Below, in pieces: positions 50,891 to 59,753 of a stretch of 64,000 nt of DNA. Below the pieces are notes generated by a model that was not told the DNA's origin, searched no databases, and saw only the letters and a list, made by a program, of their open reading frames with translations. The stretch covers positions 25,186 to 89,185 of the forward strand of contig CAYVMD010000003.1 in assembly GCA_964452465.1 (NCBI GenBank), in the 5' to 3' direction. Every line of letters begins with the position of its first letter. Positions within the stretch are counted from its first letter, which is position 1. The translations under genes and the position numbers were made by a program. Source of the stretch: CAYVMD01 sp964452465. GTDB taxonomy: Bacteria; Armatimonadota; JACIXR01.

Positions 50891-53800
50891 ATGAGGAAAG
50901 GTTTGTTCTTGATTATCGCGAGCATCTTTCTGCTCGCTTCCTTAGCTTATGCTCAGGAAAAAGTGAAGTTGACCCCGGAATTGCGCGCGCTCTATCAGGA
51001 GCTAACCTCTTCTGTAAAGGAGGAAAACATAAAGAGGACAATATCCATATTATCCTCCTTTCCTAGCAGGGTCACTGGTTACCCGGGTGCCACTTCCGCA
51101 GCCCAATTTATTAAACAGGAATTCGAGAGGCTTGGTCTGCAGAATGTGGAAATGGAGGAGTATACCCTCCCCATCCCTTACGATAGAGGCGCTTGGTTGG
51201 AGGTGCCCTCCCGCAACCTCAAGATAAGGATCTACCCCCTTTGGCCTAACGCTATAAGAACCTCTTCTCTTCCTCCCGAAGGGACCAAAGGACCGCTGAT
51301 CTACGCCGGTGATGCTTATCTTCATTCCTTCGATGGGAAAAAGGTAGAAGGTTCCATAGCTTTAGTGAATTTCAATTGCGGTTCCTACTGGCTCAATGCC
51401 CCCCGCCTGGGTGCTAAAGTAGTCCTATTCGAAGAGCCTGATACCACCATGAGGGGCGAGGCGGAGGCGAAGTTCATCTCCATTCCTATAGATATACCGA
51501 GGTTCTGGGTCCCCAAGAAAGACGCGGAGATGCTAAAGGGGCTTATCTCACAAGATCCCAATCTCGAGGTTGTTGTCAAATGCTCCATGCCGTGGGAGCG
51601 AAGGACGGGATACAACGTCCTCGCCATGCTCCCTGGCAAGGACGAGGAGCTAAAGGACCAACTAATAATCATAGAGTCGTTCTTTGATTCTATGTCGGTT
51701 GTGCCCTCCTTGGCGCCGGGAGCGGAGGACGCAAGCGGAATAGCAGTGATGCTGGAATTAGCAAGGATATTTAAGGAAAGGGGGACGAAGAGATCGATCC
51801 TCTTCATCGCTACCTCGGGGCACTTCGAATCCCTATCGGGAATAAGGGCATACTCCGCCCGCCATTTTCGAGAATATGAGAAATTGGGACCTGGAGAAAA
51901 GGTTAAAGCCTTCTTCGCTCGTATCTTCCGTACCGGCTACCAACCGCGCCAGATAAAAAAGGTTTACCTTTTTGCAGGATTGGACCTTTCCAGTCAGTCC
52001 CAAGCAGTGGGCATATTCTATAAATCCATGTTTTACGAAATAAGGGAGGATCGCCAGAGGGATTTCTCCGATATAGCGAGGGTTTGTAGGGAGAATGCAG
52101 AAAGGGTAGCCAAGTTCTTTAAGGTAGAACCGGAGCAGATATTCGCCGATGGAGTGAACCCGATCGCTGGAAAGCCTTGGCGCACATTTATCCCCGGCAA
52201 GGTAGCTTTGGATGCGGAGATCTTTTCCATGATGGGGGGCTACGGTGTTTCCTTCTTTACGATAAATGATGCGCGTCCCCTCGTTGATACCCCCTTCAAT
52301 ACCATGGATAGGATGAACTTCTCCAACCTCATGACCCAGGCAAAAACTTTGGTTTGCCTCTTCCACCATATCCTCAATGATCCTCCTCGCCGAGGCACTA
52401 CAACGGTTCTCCGTTTCCCCATAACCGAGCCCTCTAAGATAGAGAGGCTTGGACTGATGGCGGGTTTCGGCACATTGAAAGGGAGGGTCGTTTACTTCGA
52501 CCCAAGGAAGAGCTTCATCCCCGACCAGCCCATTCCTAATGCCATCGTTATATTGAAACATTGGCACAAGAGTATGATGGGTGTGAGGGGGCACATGATA
52601 GAGATAACAAACGAAAATGGCGATTTCGAATTCAACGGTGTCGCTACCATTACTGCAATAGGATGGCGAAGACCTGCTACCCTCAACGCTTATAAGTTGG
52701 ATGATAGAACCGGCGAGATAGTTTATGCCCCCGATTTAGGGGAGAGAGGGGCGGAGGCATATCCGGTTGACGCCATGATGACGGTAGCCAAGAAGGAGGT
52801 TACTATAGTTTCCTTCCGCTGTGCTTCCCTTTCCATATTCGATCTCGTGGATCCCCAGGGCTTAGCTATCTTAGGTGGTATTCATATTCTCGATGGAGCG
52901 ACCGATGGGACGCCTCGTATGTATGGTTACGCCATCAGTTTACCGGAGGCGTGGATGCCGCATGTAGATGATTGCGCAGTGATATTCGCCGAGCCAGGCA
53001 GCAGAATAAAGGTGATTATGGAGGCAGGTCCTGCAGCTATAAGGTTCCTCCTCCTCAATGCTTCCAACAAGACGCCCAGGGGGGAAGGATATGTAATAAA
53101 AGGCTCGGGGCTCCTTTCCTTTACCCCTTATAAAGTAGCTAAAGACATGTGGATATGGGATGAAAGTAGGATGCAGAAGTTGCGCCGCTTTCGCATAATA
53201 AACGATGTGCTGGAGGACCTCCACCGTAGGGCGAAGGAGGAGTTGGATAAAGCTGAGAAAGCCTTGGCTAATCTCCAATATAGCCAATTCTATGCCCATG
53301 CTCGTAGCGCTTGGGGTTATGAATGCAGGGCCTATCCCTCCGTCAGAGGCACTGGGGATGATGTCGTAAGGGGTGTTATCTTCTATATGGCGATAATTCT
53401 CCCCTTTGCCTTCTTCCTGGAACGCTTGTTGTTTGCCTTCCCCACTTTGATAAAGCAGTTGGCAGGGTTAGGCGGTATTTTCCTCGCAACTTTCTTCATT
53501 TTCCGCTATCTCCATCCTGCCTTCGAGATAGCTCTCAATCCCTTGATCATCCTCCTTGCCTTTGTTATGTTAGCTTTGTCCGCTGCTGTTATAGCGGTGA
53601 TTGTGAATAAATTCGAAGAACAATTGAAATTGCTACATAGGTCCCTCACGGGAATACATAGGGTAGATATAGGGAGGTTTTCCATCGCCGCTTCTGCCTT
53701 ATCTTTGGGAATATCCAATATGAGGAGGAGGAAAGCACGCACCGGCCTTACCTGCATAAGTCTCATAGTTTTGACCTTCGCGGTGCTTGCCTTCACTTCT

Positions 53801-55423
53801 GTGAAGCCGGTGATGCGTTTCAACAAGGTGCCCGGCAAGGGGAAGCCAATATACCAGGGTATTATGCTGAGGACACCAATGTGGAGCGAATTGCAGGAGG
53901 TTGCCTATCGTCTGCTTCATGACGAGTTCACGGCGAAAGGAAAACCGGTATCCCCTCGAGTGTGGTTCTACACCTCTGCTTGGGATGAGCAATCCTTCGT
54001 TACCCTCTATTCCGCCAGGGATCCCAGCAAGACCTACGATGCCAAAGCTTTGTTAGGATTAGGAGAGGAGGAGGCGCACATAACCCATCCTCAAAAGGCG
54101 CTTAAGGCGGGCAGGTGGTTCCAACCAGAGGAGAGATATGCTTGCATAATACCCGAGGGAGTGGCTAAGAAATTGGGTATAAAGGTAGAGGATGTGGGGA
54201 AGGAAAGCGTGAGGATAGGGGGAGTGAATTTCACCGTCATAGGGATACTCAATAACAACAAATTCAAGAAAATAAAGGACCTCGACAACGAGCCATTGAC
54301 TCCTGTGGATTTCGTGGCGATGCAAAAACAGCAGCAACAGGGGCAAGCTCGGGCGGAGGCAGGCTTCCGAGAATACATCCATCTGGAACCCGACCAGGTA
54401 GCGATAATACCCTATAAAACCCTCTTCAATATGGGAGGAACACTGAGGTCGGTGGCGATAGACCTGGTGACCGCTGAGGAAGTGAGGGAAGTATTGGGGG
54501 ACTTGATGCCTCGTCTTGCGCTCAATATGTATGCAGGAGAGAAGGACAAGATATTCCGCTATTCCACCCTTGCGCTATCCGCTCCTGTAGGTTGGACAGA
54601 GTTGGCGGTGATAATCATAATCGCCTCCCTCATAGTCTTGGATACCATGCTGGCTGCGGTTTATGAGAGGGTTAGGGAGATAAGGATATTCGCTTCCCTG
54701 GGCTTGGCCCCCAACCATATAGCGCTTCTCTTCTTTGCGGAGTCCCTCGTTTATGCGGTTGTGGGAGCGATAGCAGGCTACATAGTGGGACAGAGCGTAG
54801 TAAAAATAATGATAGCAACGGGCAAGATTGGGCAGCTTTACCTCAATTTCTCCTCTCTCTCAGCGGTTTTAGCTACCCTTGCGGTGGTAGCGGTCACCTT
54901 GCTTTCCACGATCTATCCTGCTCGAAAAGCTTCAGAGGTTGCTACCCCTGCCCTTGAAAGGTCGTGGACGGTACCCGAGCCAGAAGGGGATATATGGAGG
55001 ATAACGCTCCCCTTCTCAGTGACGGGGGAACAAGCCAGGGGATTAACCGGGTTCCTCAAGGAGTGGTTAGAAGCATACGAAGAATACTCGGTGGGTGATT
55101 TCGTTACGGCGGAAGTGAAGGCGCATACATTCAGCAAGGACGGGGTGAAGGGTTATCAAATAGACCTCATGACTTGGCTTGCCCCCTTCGACTTAGGTGT
55201 AAGTCAAAGGGTGAGCATGATAATAGACCCAACACCTATAAAGGATGTCTACGATATCAAGATGGTTATAAGGAGAGAAAGCGGAGATGTGGCAAACTGG
55301 AAGAGGGTTAACAGGAGGTTCCTCAACACTATAAGGAAACAATTCCTTATCTGGCGCACGATTAGCGTTGCGGATAGGGAAAGATATGTTAAAATGGCAG
55401 AGGCACTGACAGAACTCGCCTAA
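50891..55423 (+). CDS. M28-peptidase-like domain fused to FtsX/MacB-type permease
   Basis: A 1510-residue protein with a signal peptide (MRKGLFLIIASIFLLASLAYA). Residues about 50-240 hold a PA-like insert, and 240-500 an M28-like fold (YNVLAMLPG, LIIIESFFDS, PGAEDASGIAVMLELARIF, TSGHFESLSGIRAY, VDTPFNTMDRM). The M28 metal site is degenerate: the HxD histidine is Phe264, the paired catalytic Glu-Glu is replaced by His-Phe at 311-312, and the last His position reads VDTP. Residues near 530-640 resemble a carboxypeptidase regulatory-like beta domain. Several membrane segments start at about 828. An FtsX/MacB permease occupies about 935-1350 (ISNMRRRKARTGLT, YERVREIRIFASLGLAPNHIALL, YPARKASEVATP). 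No ABC ATPase is adjacent. An operon with the OPT-like protein is likely. Confidence 0.85.
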   Translation: MRKGLFLIIASIFLLASLAYAQEKVKLTPELRALYQELTSSVKEENIKRTISILSSFPSRVTGYPGATSAAQFIKQEFERLGLQNVEMEEYTLPIPYDRGAWLEVPSRNLKIRIYPLWPNAIRTSSLPPEGTKGPLIYAGDAYLHSFDGKKVEGSIALVNFNCGSYWLNAPRLGAKVVLFEEPDTTMRGEAEAKFISIPIDIPRFWVPKKDAEMLKGLISQDPNLEVVVKCSMPWERRTGYNVLAMLPGKDEELKDQLIIIESFFDSMSVVPSLAPGAEDASGIAVMLELARIFKERGTKRSILFIATSGHFESLSGIRAYSARHFREYEKLGPGEKVKAFFARIFRTGYQPRQIKKVYLFAGLDLSSQSQAVGIFYKSMFYEIREDRQRDFSDIARVCRENAERVAKFFKVEPEQIFADGVNPIAGKPWRTFIPGKVALDAEIFSMMGGYGVSFFTINDARPLVDTPFNTMDRMNFSNLMTQAKTLVCLFHHILNDPPRRGTTTVLRFPITEPSKIERLGLMAGFGTLKGRVVYFDPRKSFIPDQPIPNAIVILKHWHKSMMGVRGHMIEITNENGDFEFNGVATITAIGWRRPATLNAYKLDDRTGEIVYAPDLGERGAEAYPVDAMMTVAKKEVTIVSFRCASLSIFDLVDPQGLAILGGIHILDGATDGTPRMYGYAISLPEAWMPHVDDCAVIFAEPGSRIKVIMEAGPAAIRFLLLNASNKTPRGEGYVIKGSGLLSFTPYKVAKDMWIWDESRMQKLRRFRIINDVLEDLHRRAKEELDKAEKALANLQYSQFYAHARSAWGYECRAYPSVRGTGDDVVRGVIFYMAIILPFAFFLERLLFAFPTLIKQLAGLGGIFLATFFIFRYLHPAFEIALNPLIILLAFVMLALSAAVIAVIVNKFEEQLKLLHRSLTGIHRVDIGRFSIAASALSLGISNMRRRKARTGLTCISLIVLTFAVLAFTSVKPVMRFNKVPGKGKPIYQGIMLRTPMWSELQEVAYRLLHDEFTAKGKPVSPRVWFYTSAWDEQSFVTLYSARDPSKTYDAKALLGLGEEEAHITHPQKALKAGRWFQPEERYACIIPEGVAKKLGIKVEDVGKESVRIGGVNFTVIGILNNNKFKKIKDLDNEPLTPVDFVAMQKQQQQGQARAEAGFREYIHLEPDQVAIIPYKTLFNMGGTLRSVAIDLVTAEEVREVLGDLMPRLALNMYAGEKDKIFRYSTLALSAPVGWTELAVIIIIASLIVLDTMLAAVYERVREIRIFASLGLAPNHIALLFFAESLVYAVVGAIAGYIVGQSVVKIMIATGKIGQLYLNFSSLSAVLATLAVVAVTLLSTIYPARKASEVATPALERSWTVPEPEGDIWRITLPFSVTGEQARGLTGFLKEWLEAYEEYSVGDFVTAEVKAHTFSKDGVKGYQIDLMTWLAPFDLGVSQRVSMIIDPTPIKDVYDIKMVIRRESGDVANWKRVNRRFLNTIRKQFLIWRTISVADRERYVKMAEALTELA

Positions 55424-55440
55424 GGAGGTGTAAGAGGAGA

Positions 55441-57405
55441 TTGGAGTTCAAGAGAGAAGAAGCTCCAGAAGCAGTTGGGGAGATTAAAGAATACGAGGAA
55501 GGTTTTACCTGGAAGGCTGTCTTAGGGACGTTCTTCGTGGCTCTTTTGATCATGCCTGCTTCCATCTATGTGGGATTGGTAGCAGGCATGGCGGTTGGAG
55601 GCGCTGCCCAATGGATGACCATCATAGTCTTCAATGAGGTAGCCCGCCGATCCTTCATTCCTCTTAAGAGGCAGGAACTTTACATCCTCTACTACATCGC
55701 CTCCTCCCTTACAGGTTTTGTAGGGGGATTAGCGCTCTCGGGAGGTCCTTTCGCCTGGTGGATATGGAACCAGTATTTTTCCACTTCCACCGCGGCGAGG
55801 CAGTTCGGCTTTTACGGAGAGATTCCTACCTGGGTAGTCCCTCCACCCGATAGCCCTGCCCTCCTCCACCGCACCTTTTTGGACCGTGCTTGGCTCGTGC
55901 CCTTCCTTCTTCTCCTCGTGGGACAGATCACAGGACGTCTGAGCTGGATAGGTATGGGATATGCCCTGTTCCGAGTGACCTCGGATACCGAACGCCTGCC
56001 CTTTCCCCTCGCACCCATCGCTGCTGCGGGAGCCACCGCTCTTGCCGAGGTGGGAAGGAAGGAGGAAACCTGGCGCTGGCAGGTCTTTTCCGTTGGGGCT
56101 ATGCTCGGATTGATTTGGGGGTTTTTATACGCAGGGGTCCCTATACTGACCAGCGCTTTTATGGTCAAGCCCCTCCAATTGATCCCCATTCCCTTCATTG
56201 ATCTTACCTCCACCACCGAGACATTCCTACCCGCCGCTCCTATCGGATTGGTAGGGGATTTGGGCACCCTCCTATGGGGATTCGTTCTTCCCTTCCCCTT
56301 AGTGACAGCCAGTTTCGTCGCCTCAATGCTTTGCCAGGTCATTGGTAACCCTATATTATACCATATGGGTTATATTCCCACCTGGCGTCCCGGCATGAGC
56401 ATCCTCTATACCCAATTCGCCACCGCCTTCGATGTTTGGATAAGCGTGGGAGCAGGGTTGGGAGGAGCGGTTGCCCTTATCGGCTTCTATACCTTTGGCA
56501 AAGCCATTGCCGTCGCCCGAAAGGGTCCCCAGAAGGGAATGTTAGCCCCACCTCCTGGTAGAGGAGACTTCTCTATATCCCTTGCCATAGGGATGTGGTT
56601 CTTCGCTACGGTCGTTTCCGTGATCGTTTGCCATAAACTTGTGCCCCGTTTTCCTTTGTGGATAATTCTTGTCTTCGCCTTCCTTTGGACTCCCTTGAAT
56701 TCCTATATATCGGCGAGGATGATCGGCTTCTCCGGGCAGGGCTTAGGGATCCCCTATCTCAAGGAGGTCACCATCGTGCTCAGTGGGTACAAAGGGGTGG
56801 ATATTTGGTTCGCTCCCTTGCCTCTTGCCGATTATGGTGGAACCGCCCAATTCTTCCGAGAGGTGGAGCTAACGGGGACCAAATTCACCAGTATCCTGAA
56901 GGCAGAGGCGGTGATGTTCTTCGTCATCTTGCTCTTCTCCTTCATCTACTGGTCCTATATTTGGAAATTACGCCCCATCCCTGATCCTGCTTATCCTTAT
57001 GCCCAGAGGATGTGGCCTTACCAGGCGATGCAGAGTGCCCTTATAATGACCGCTAATCGCTCGCCCGAACAGGCTTGGTTGTTGAAAGCCCTTAAGGTAA
57101 AGGTCATAGTGCCGAGCGTTGGCATAGGGCTTCTTCTCTATATAGCGATGACCTACTTTGGACTCCCACCCATGGCTTTCTATGGCTTCGTGGGAGGTGT
57201 AGGGAACCTGCCCGCGGGGATCTTCGTGATGTTTATCGGTGCCCTTTTGGGGAGATATTATTTCACTAAGAGATTCGGGGAACGCAAATGGCGTGCCTAT
57301 ACCCCCGTTTTAGCTGCGGGATATGGTTGCGGTATGGGACTCATAAGCATGGTAACTATCGCTTTGACCTTGATAGCGAAATCCGTTAGTTATTTACCCT
57401 TCTGA
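55441..57405 (+). CDS. OPT-like multi-pass membrane protein
   Basis: A 654-residue protein with a charged cytoplasmic start (EFKREEAPEAVGE) and about 14 hydrophobic segments. PASIYVGLVAGMAVGGAAQWM and TERLPFPLAPIAAAGATALAE resemble oligopeptide-transporter family and DUF6785-type proteins. It begins 17 bp after the fusion gene, at a TTG preceded by AAGGAGGTGTAAGAGGAGA, so the two are cotranscribed and may form one membrane complex. It is a remote relative of the protein at 14204-16114. Substrate unknown; a peptide or glycopeptide is a guess based on the M28-like partner. Confidence 0.78.
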   Translation: MEFKREEAPEAVGEIKEYEEGFTWKAVLGTFFVALLIMPASIYVGLVAGMAVGGAAQWMTIIVFNEVARRSFIPLKRQELYILYYIASSLTGFVGGLALSGGPFAWWIWNQYFSTSTAARQFGFYGEIPTWVVPPPDSPALLHRTFLDRAWLVPFLLLLVGQITGRLSWIGMGYALFRVTSDTERLPFPLAPIAAAGATALAEVGRKEETWRWQVFSVGAMLGLIWGFLYAGVPILTSAFMVKPLQLIPIPFIDLTSTTETFLPAAPIGLVGDLGTLLWGFVLPFPLVTASFVASMLCQVIGNPILYHMGYIPTWRPGMSILYTQFATAFDVWISVGAGLGGAVALIGFYTFGKAIAVARKGPQKGMLAPPPGRGDFSISLAIGMWFFATVVSVIVCHKLVPRFPLWIILVFAFLWTPLNSYISARMIGFSGQGLGIPYLKEVTIVLSGYKGVDIWFAPLPLADYGGTAQFFREVELTGTKFTSILKAEAVMFFVILLFSFIYWSYIWKLRPIPDPAYPYAQRMWPYQAMQSALIMTANRSPEQAWLLKALKVKVIVPSVGIGLLLYIAMTYFGLPPMAFYGFVGGVGNLPAGIFVMFIGALLGRYYFTKRFGERKWRAYTPVLAAGYGCGMGLISMVTIALTLIAKSVSYLPF

Positions 57406-57435
57406 ACATCTTCTTAAGAAAGGAGGAGAGGATTT

Positions 57436-58605
57436 ATGAGACCTATGAAATCCGCCATAATAGGAACGGGATTCATCGGACCTGCCCATGTTGAAGCAGT
57501 GAGGAGATTAGGTTTCGTTGAGGTTGTCGCTCTCGCTGAAGCTAACCTGGAAATAGCGGAAAGAAAGGCAAAAGCATTGGGGATCCCCCGCTATTACGGT
57601 GATTACAGGGAAATGTTGGAAAAAGAGAAGGATGTGGAGGTCATTCATAATTGCACCCCCAATTGGCTTCATTTCCAAATAACCAAGGACTGTCTCTCGG
57701 TAGGAAAGCATGTCATATCGGAGAAGCCCCTCGCTATGAACACGAAGGAGACGAGGGAACTAGTTCTCTTGGCGAGGGAGAAGGGATTGGTTAACGCTGT
57801 TGATTTCAATTATCGCCATTATCCCCTCGTCCAACAAGCCAAGGCAATGGTGGAAAGCGGGGAGATAGGAGAGATCTACGGGGTCTTCGGTTCTTATACA
57901 CAGGATTGGCTCTTTCTGGATACGGATTACAATTGGCGGATAGAACCCGATTTGGGGGGAGAATCCCGGGCGGTAGCGGATATAGGCACGCATTGGTGCG
58001 ATACCGCCCAATTTATAACCGGCCTGCGGATAACAGAGGTCTTCGCTGATATGGCGATAATCCATAAGACGCGGAAGAAGCCGAAGAAGGAGATAGAGAC
58101 CTATGCAGGCAAGGAGTTAACCCCCGAGGATTATGAGGAGGTACCCGTCTCCACGGAGGATTACGCTACCGTTCTTTTGCATTTCGAGAACGGAGTCAAA
58201 GGAGTGTTCACCGTTTGCCAGGTTTTCGCGGGACGGAAGAACAGGTTGTACATAGAAATAGCAGGTTCTCGCCAGGCTCTTGCCTGGGATCAGGAGGACC
58301 CAGAGAGGTTATGGATAGGGAGAAGGGAAGGGGCTAACCTTATATTGATGAGAGATCCCTCCCTACTCACCCCGAAGGCGAAGGATTACTGTCATTATCC
58401 CGGAGGACATCCCGAGGGCTACCCCGATGGGTTGAAGAACTTCGTCAGGAATGTCTACAGGTACATAGCGGAAGGGAAAGACCCTCGTAGAGATCCCTGC
58501 GATTTCCCTACCTTCCTCGATGGGCATAACGAAATAGTAATGGTGGAAGCGGTTCTTCAAAGTGCCAAGGAGAACAAGTGGGTGGCTTTAAATTACGACC
58601 TCTAA
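57436..58605 (+). CDS. Gfo/Idh/MocA family oxidoreductase
   Basis: A 389-residue dehydrogenase-fold protein. The N-terminal Rossmann domain has SAIIGTGFIGPAHVEAV, NCTPNWLHF and the catalytic-site Lys in HVISEKPLAMN. The C-terminal domain includes DIGTHWCDTAQFITG. Family members oxidise, epimerise or hydrolyse sugars with NAD(P). The ATG is preceded by AAGAAAGGAGGAGAGGATTT. It lies 30 bp after the OPT-like gene, so it could act on a transported sugar derivative. Confidence 0.9.
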   Translation: MRPMKSAIIGTGFIGPAHVEAVRRLGFVEVVALAEANLEIAERKAKALGIPRYYGDYREMLEKEKDVEVIHNCTPNWLHFQITKDCLSVGKHVISEKPLAMNTKETRELVLLAREKGLVNAVDFNYRHYPLVQQAKAMVESGEIGEIYGVFGSYTQDWLFLDTDYNWRIEPDLGGESRAVADIGTHWCDTAQFITGLRITEVFADMAIIHKTRKKPKKEIETYAGKELTPEDYEEVPVSTEDYATVLLHFENGVKGVFTVCQVFAGRKNRLYIEIAGSRQALAWDQEDPERLWIGRREGANLILMRDPSLLTPKAKDYCHYPGGHPEGYPDGLKNFVRNVYRYIAEGKDPRRDPCDFPTFLDGHNEIVMVEAVLQSAKENKWVALNYDL

Positions 58606-58664
58606 GGCGGGGGGAAACAAATCCTATATTCCGCCGTCTAATGTGATGGAGAGCAGACGATGCA

Positions 58665-59753
58665 ATGAAATATTGGAAAATTTGGGCTTTATTATTGCTG
58701 TCTCCTCTATTTCTCTTTGCTCTTAGCAGAGAAGAGGAGGTAGAATTAGGGAGGCAGGCAGCGCAGGAAGTAGAAAAGGAGTATAAGTTATACGATGACA
58801 AGGACATACTCGATAAAGTAAACAGGATAGGAAAGGACATAGCGAACGTTTCCGACGATCCCGACCTGCCATATACATTCAAAGTAGTGGTCTCCGAAGA
58901 GGTTAACGCTTTCGCCTTGCCCGGTGGGTTCGTGTACTTAACCACCGGGCTCCTCTCTTTTGTGAGGACGGACGATGAATTGGCGGGCGTGCTTGCCCAC
59001 GAAATTGCTCACGCATCTCGCCACCACTTCCTGAAGTTGCTTGAAGAACAAGCAAAGACGGAGAAGAAACTCGCCCCCTTCTTGTTGGCCGCTATCCTTG
59101 GTGCTAAGGGGGGCGATTTTGAGAACATCTATCTGGGCTTGGAGTTGATAAAGATAGCCAAAATGCACGATTATGGGCAAAAATTGGAGGAAGAAGCGGA
59201 TATTATGGGGGCGACATATCTTATTAGAACGAAAAAATATAACCCTGTGGGACTATTAACTTTCATGGAACGCCTCGCCCGAATAGAGGAAAGGGGGATA
59301 AAACCAGAATTGGGCATCCTCCAGACCCATCCTTATTCCAAAGAAAGGGCTACCGCTCTCTTGGGTTTTCTGAAGAACGCATCAATAGAAATTAACCGGA
59401 GGAAAGCGGAAGGGCTATATAAGATCGCGATGGAGCATAATAGCGAAATTTACGATATCCTTATAGACGGGGAACTGGTTGCTCAATTGAAGGGAGAGGA
59501 AGGAAAAAGGAGGGGGGAGGAGTTCGTGGATAAATTGGATAGATTGCTGGACAATGGGCTCCGCTTCTGGGAGATAAGCGTGCGAACCCTGCCTAATGGT
59601 AATCCTTGCATTTGGGCAAGGAACGAAAATCTATTGGAGGTTTCCACTGACATATTACCCGAAAAGGGAATGGATCCCTATGCTTTCTGCAAAAGCATAG
59701 TAGGGAACATTCGCCATCTTCTCTTCAAGGGATTCTTAGACGAGATTTATTGA
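58665..59753 (+). CDS. exported M48-family zinc metalloprotease
   Basis: A 362-residue protein. A signal peptide (MKYWKIWALLLLSPLFLFALS) leads into an M48 domain with NAFALPGGFVYLTTGLL and the zinc motif HEIAHASRHH; the third ligand is in EEEADIMGATYLI, followed by YNPVGLLTFMERL. Such proteins (BepA/YfgC-like) handle outer-membrane or exported proteins. The C-terminal 110 residues are not assigned. The end overlaps the convergent membrane-protein gene by 29 bp. Confidence 0.9.
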   Translation: MKYWKIWALLLLSPLFLFALSREEEVELGRQAAQEVEKEYKLYDDKDILDKVNRIGKDIANVSDDPDLPYTFKVVVSEEVNAFALPGGFVYLTTGLLSFVRTDDELAGVLAHEIAHASRHHFLKLLEEQAKTEKKLAPFLLAAILGAKGGDFENIYLGLELIKIAKMHDYGQKLEEEADIMGATYLIRTKKYNPVGLLTFMERLARIEERGIKPELGILQTHPYSKERATALLGFLKNASIEINRRKAEGLYKIAMEHNSEIYDILIDGELVAQLKGEEGKRRGEEFVDKLDRLLDNGLRFWEISVRTLPNGNPCIWARNENLLEVSTDILPEKGMDPYAFCKSIVGNIRHLLFKGFLDEIY

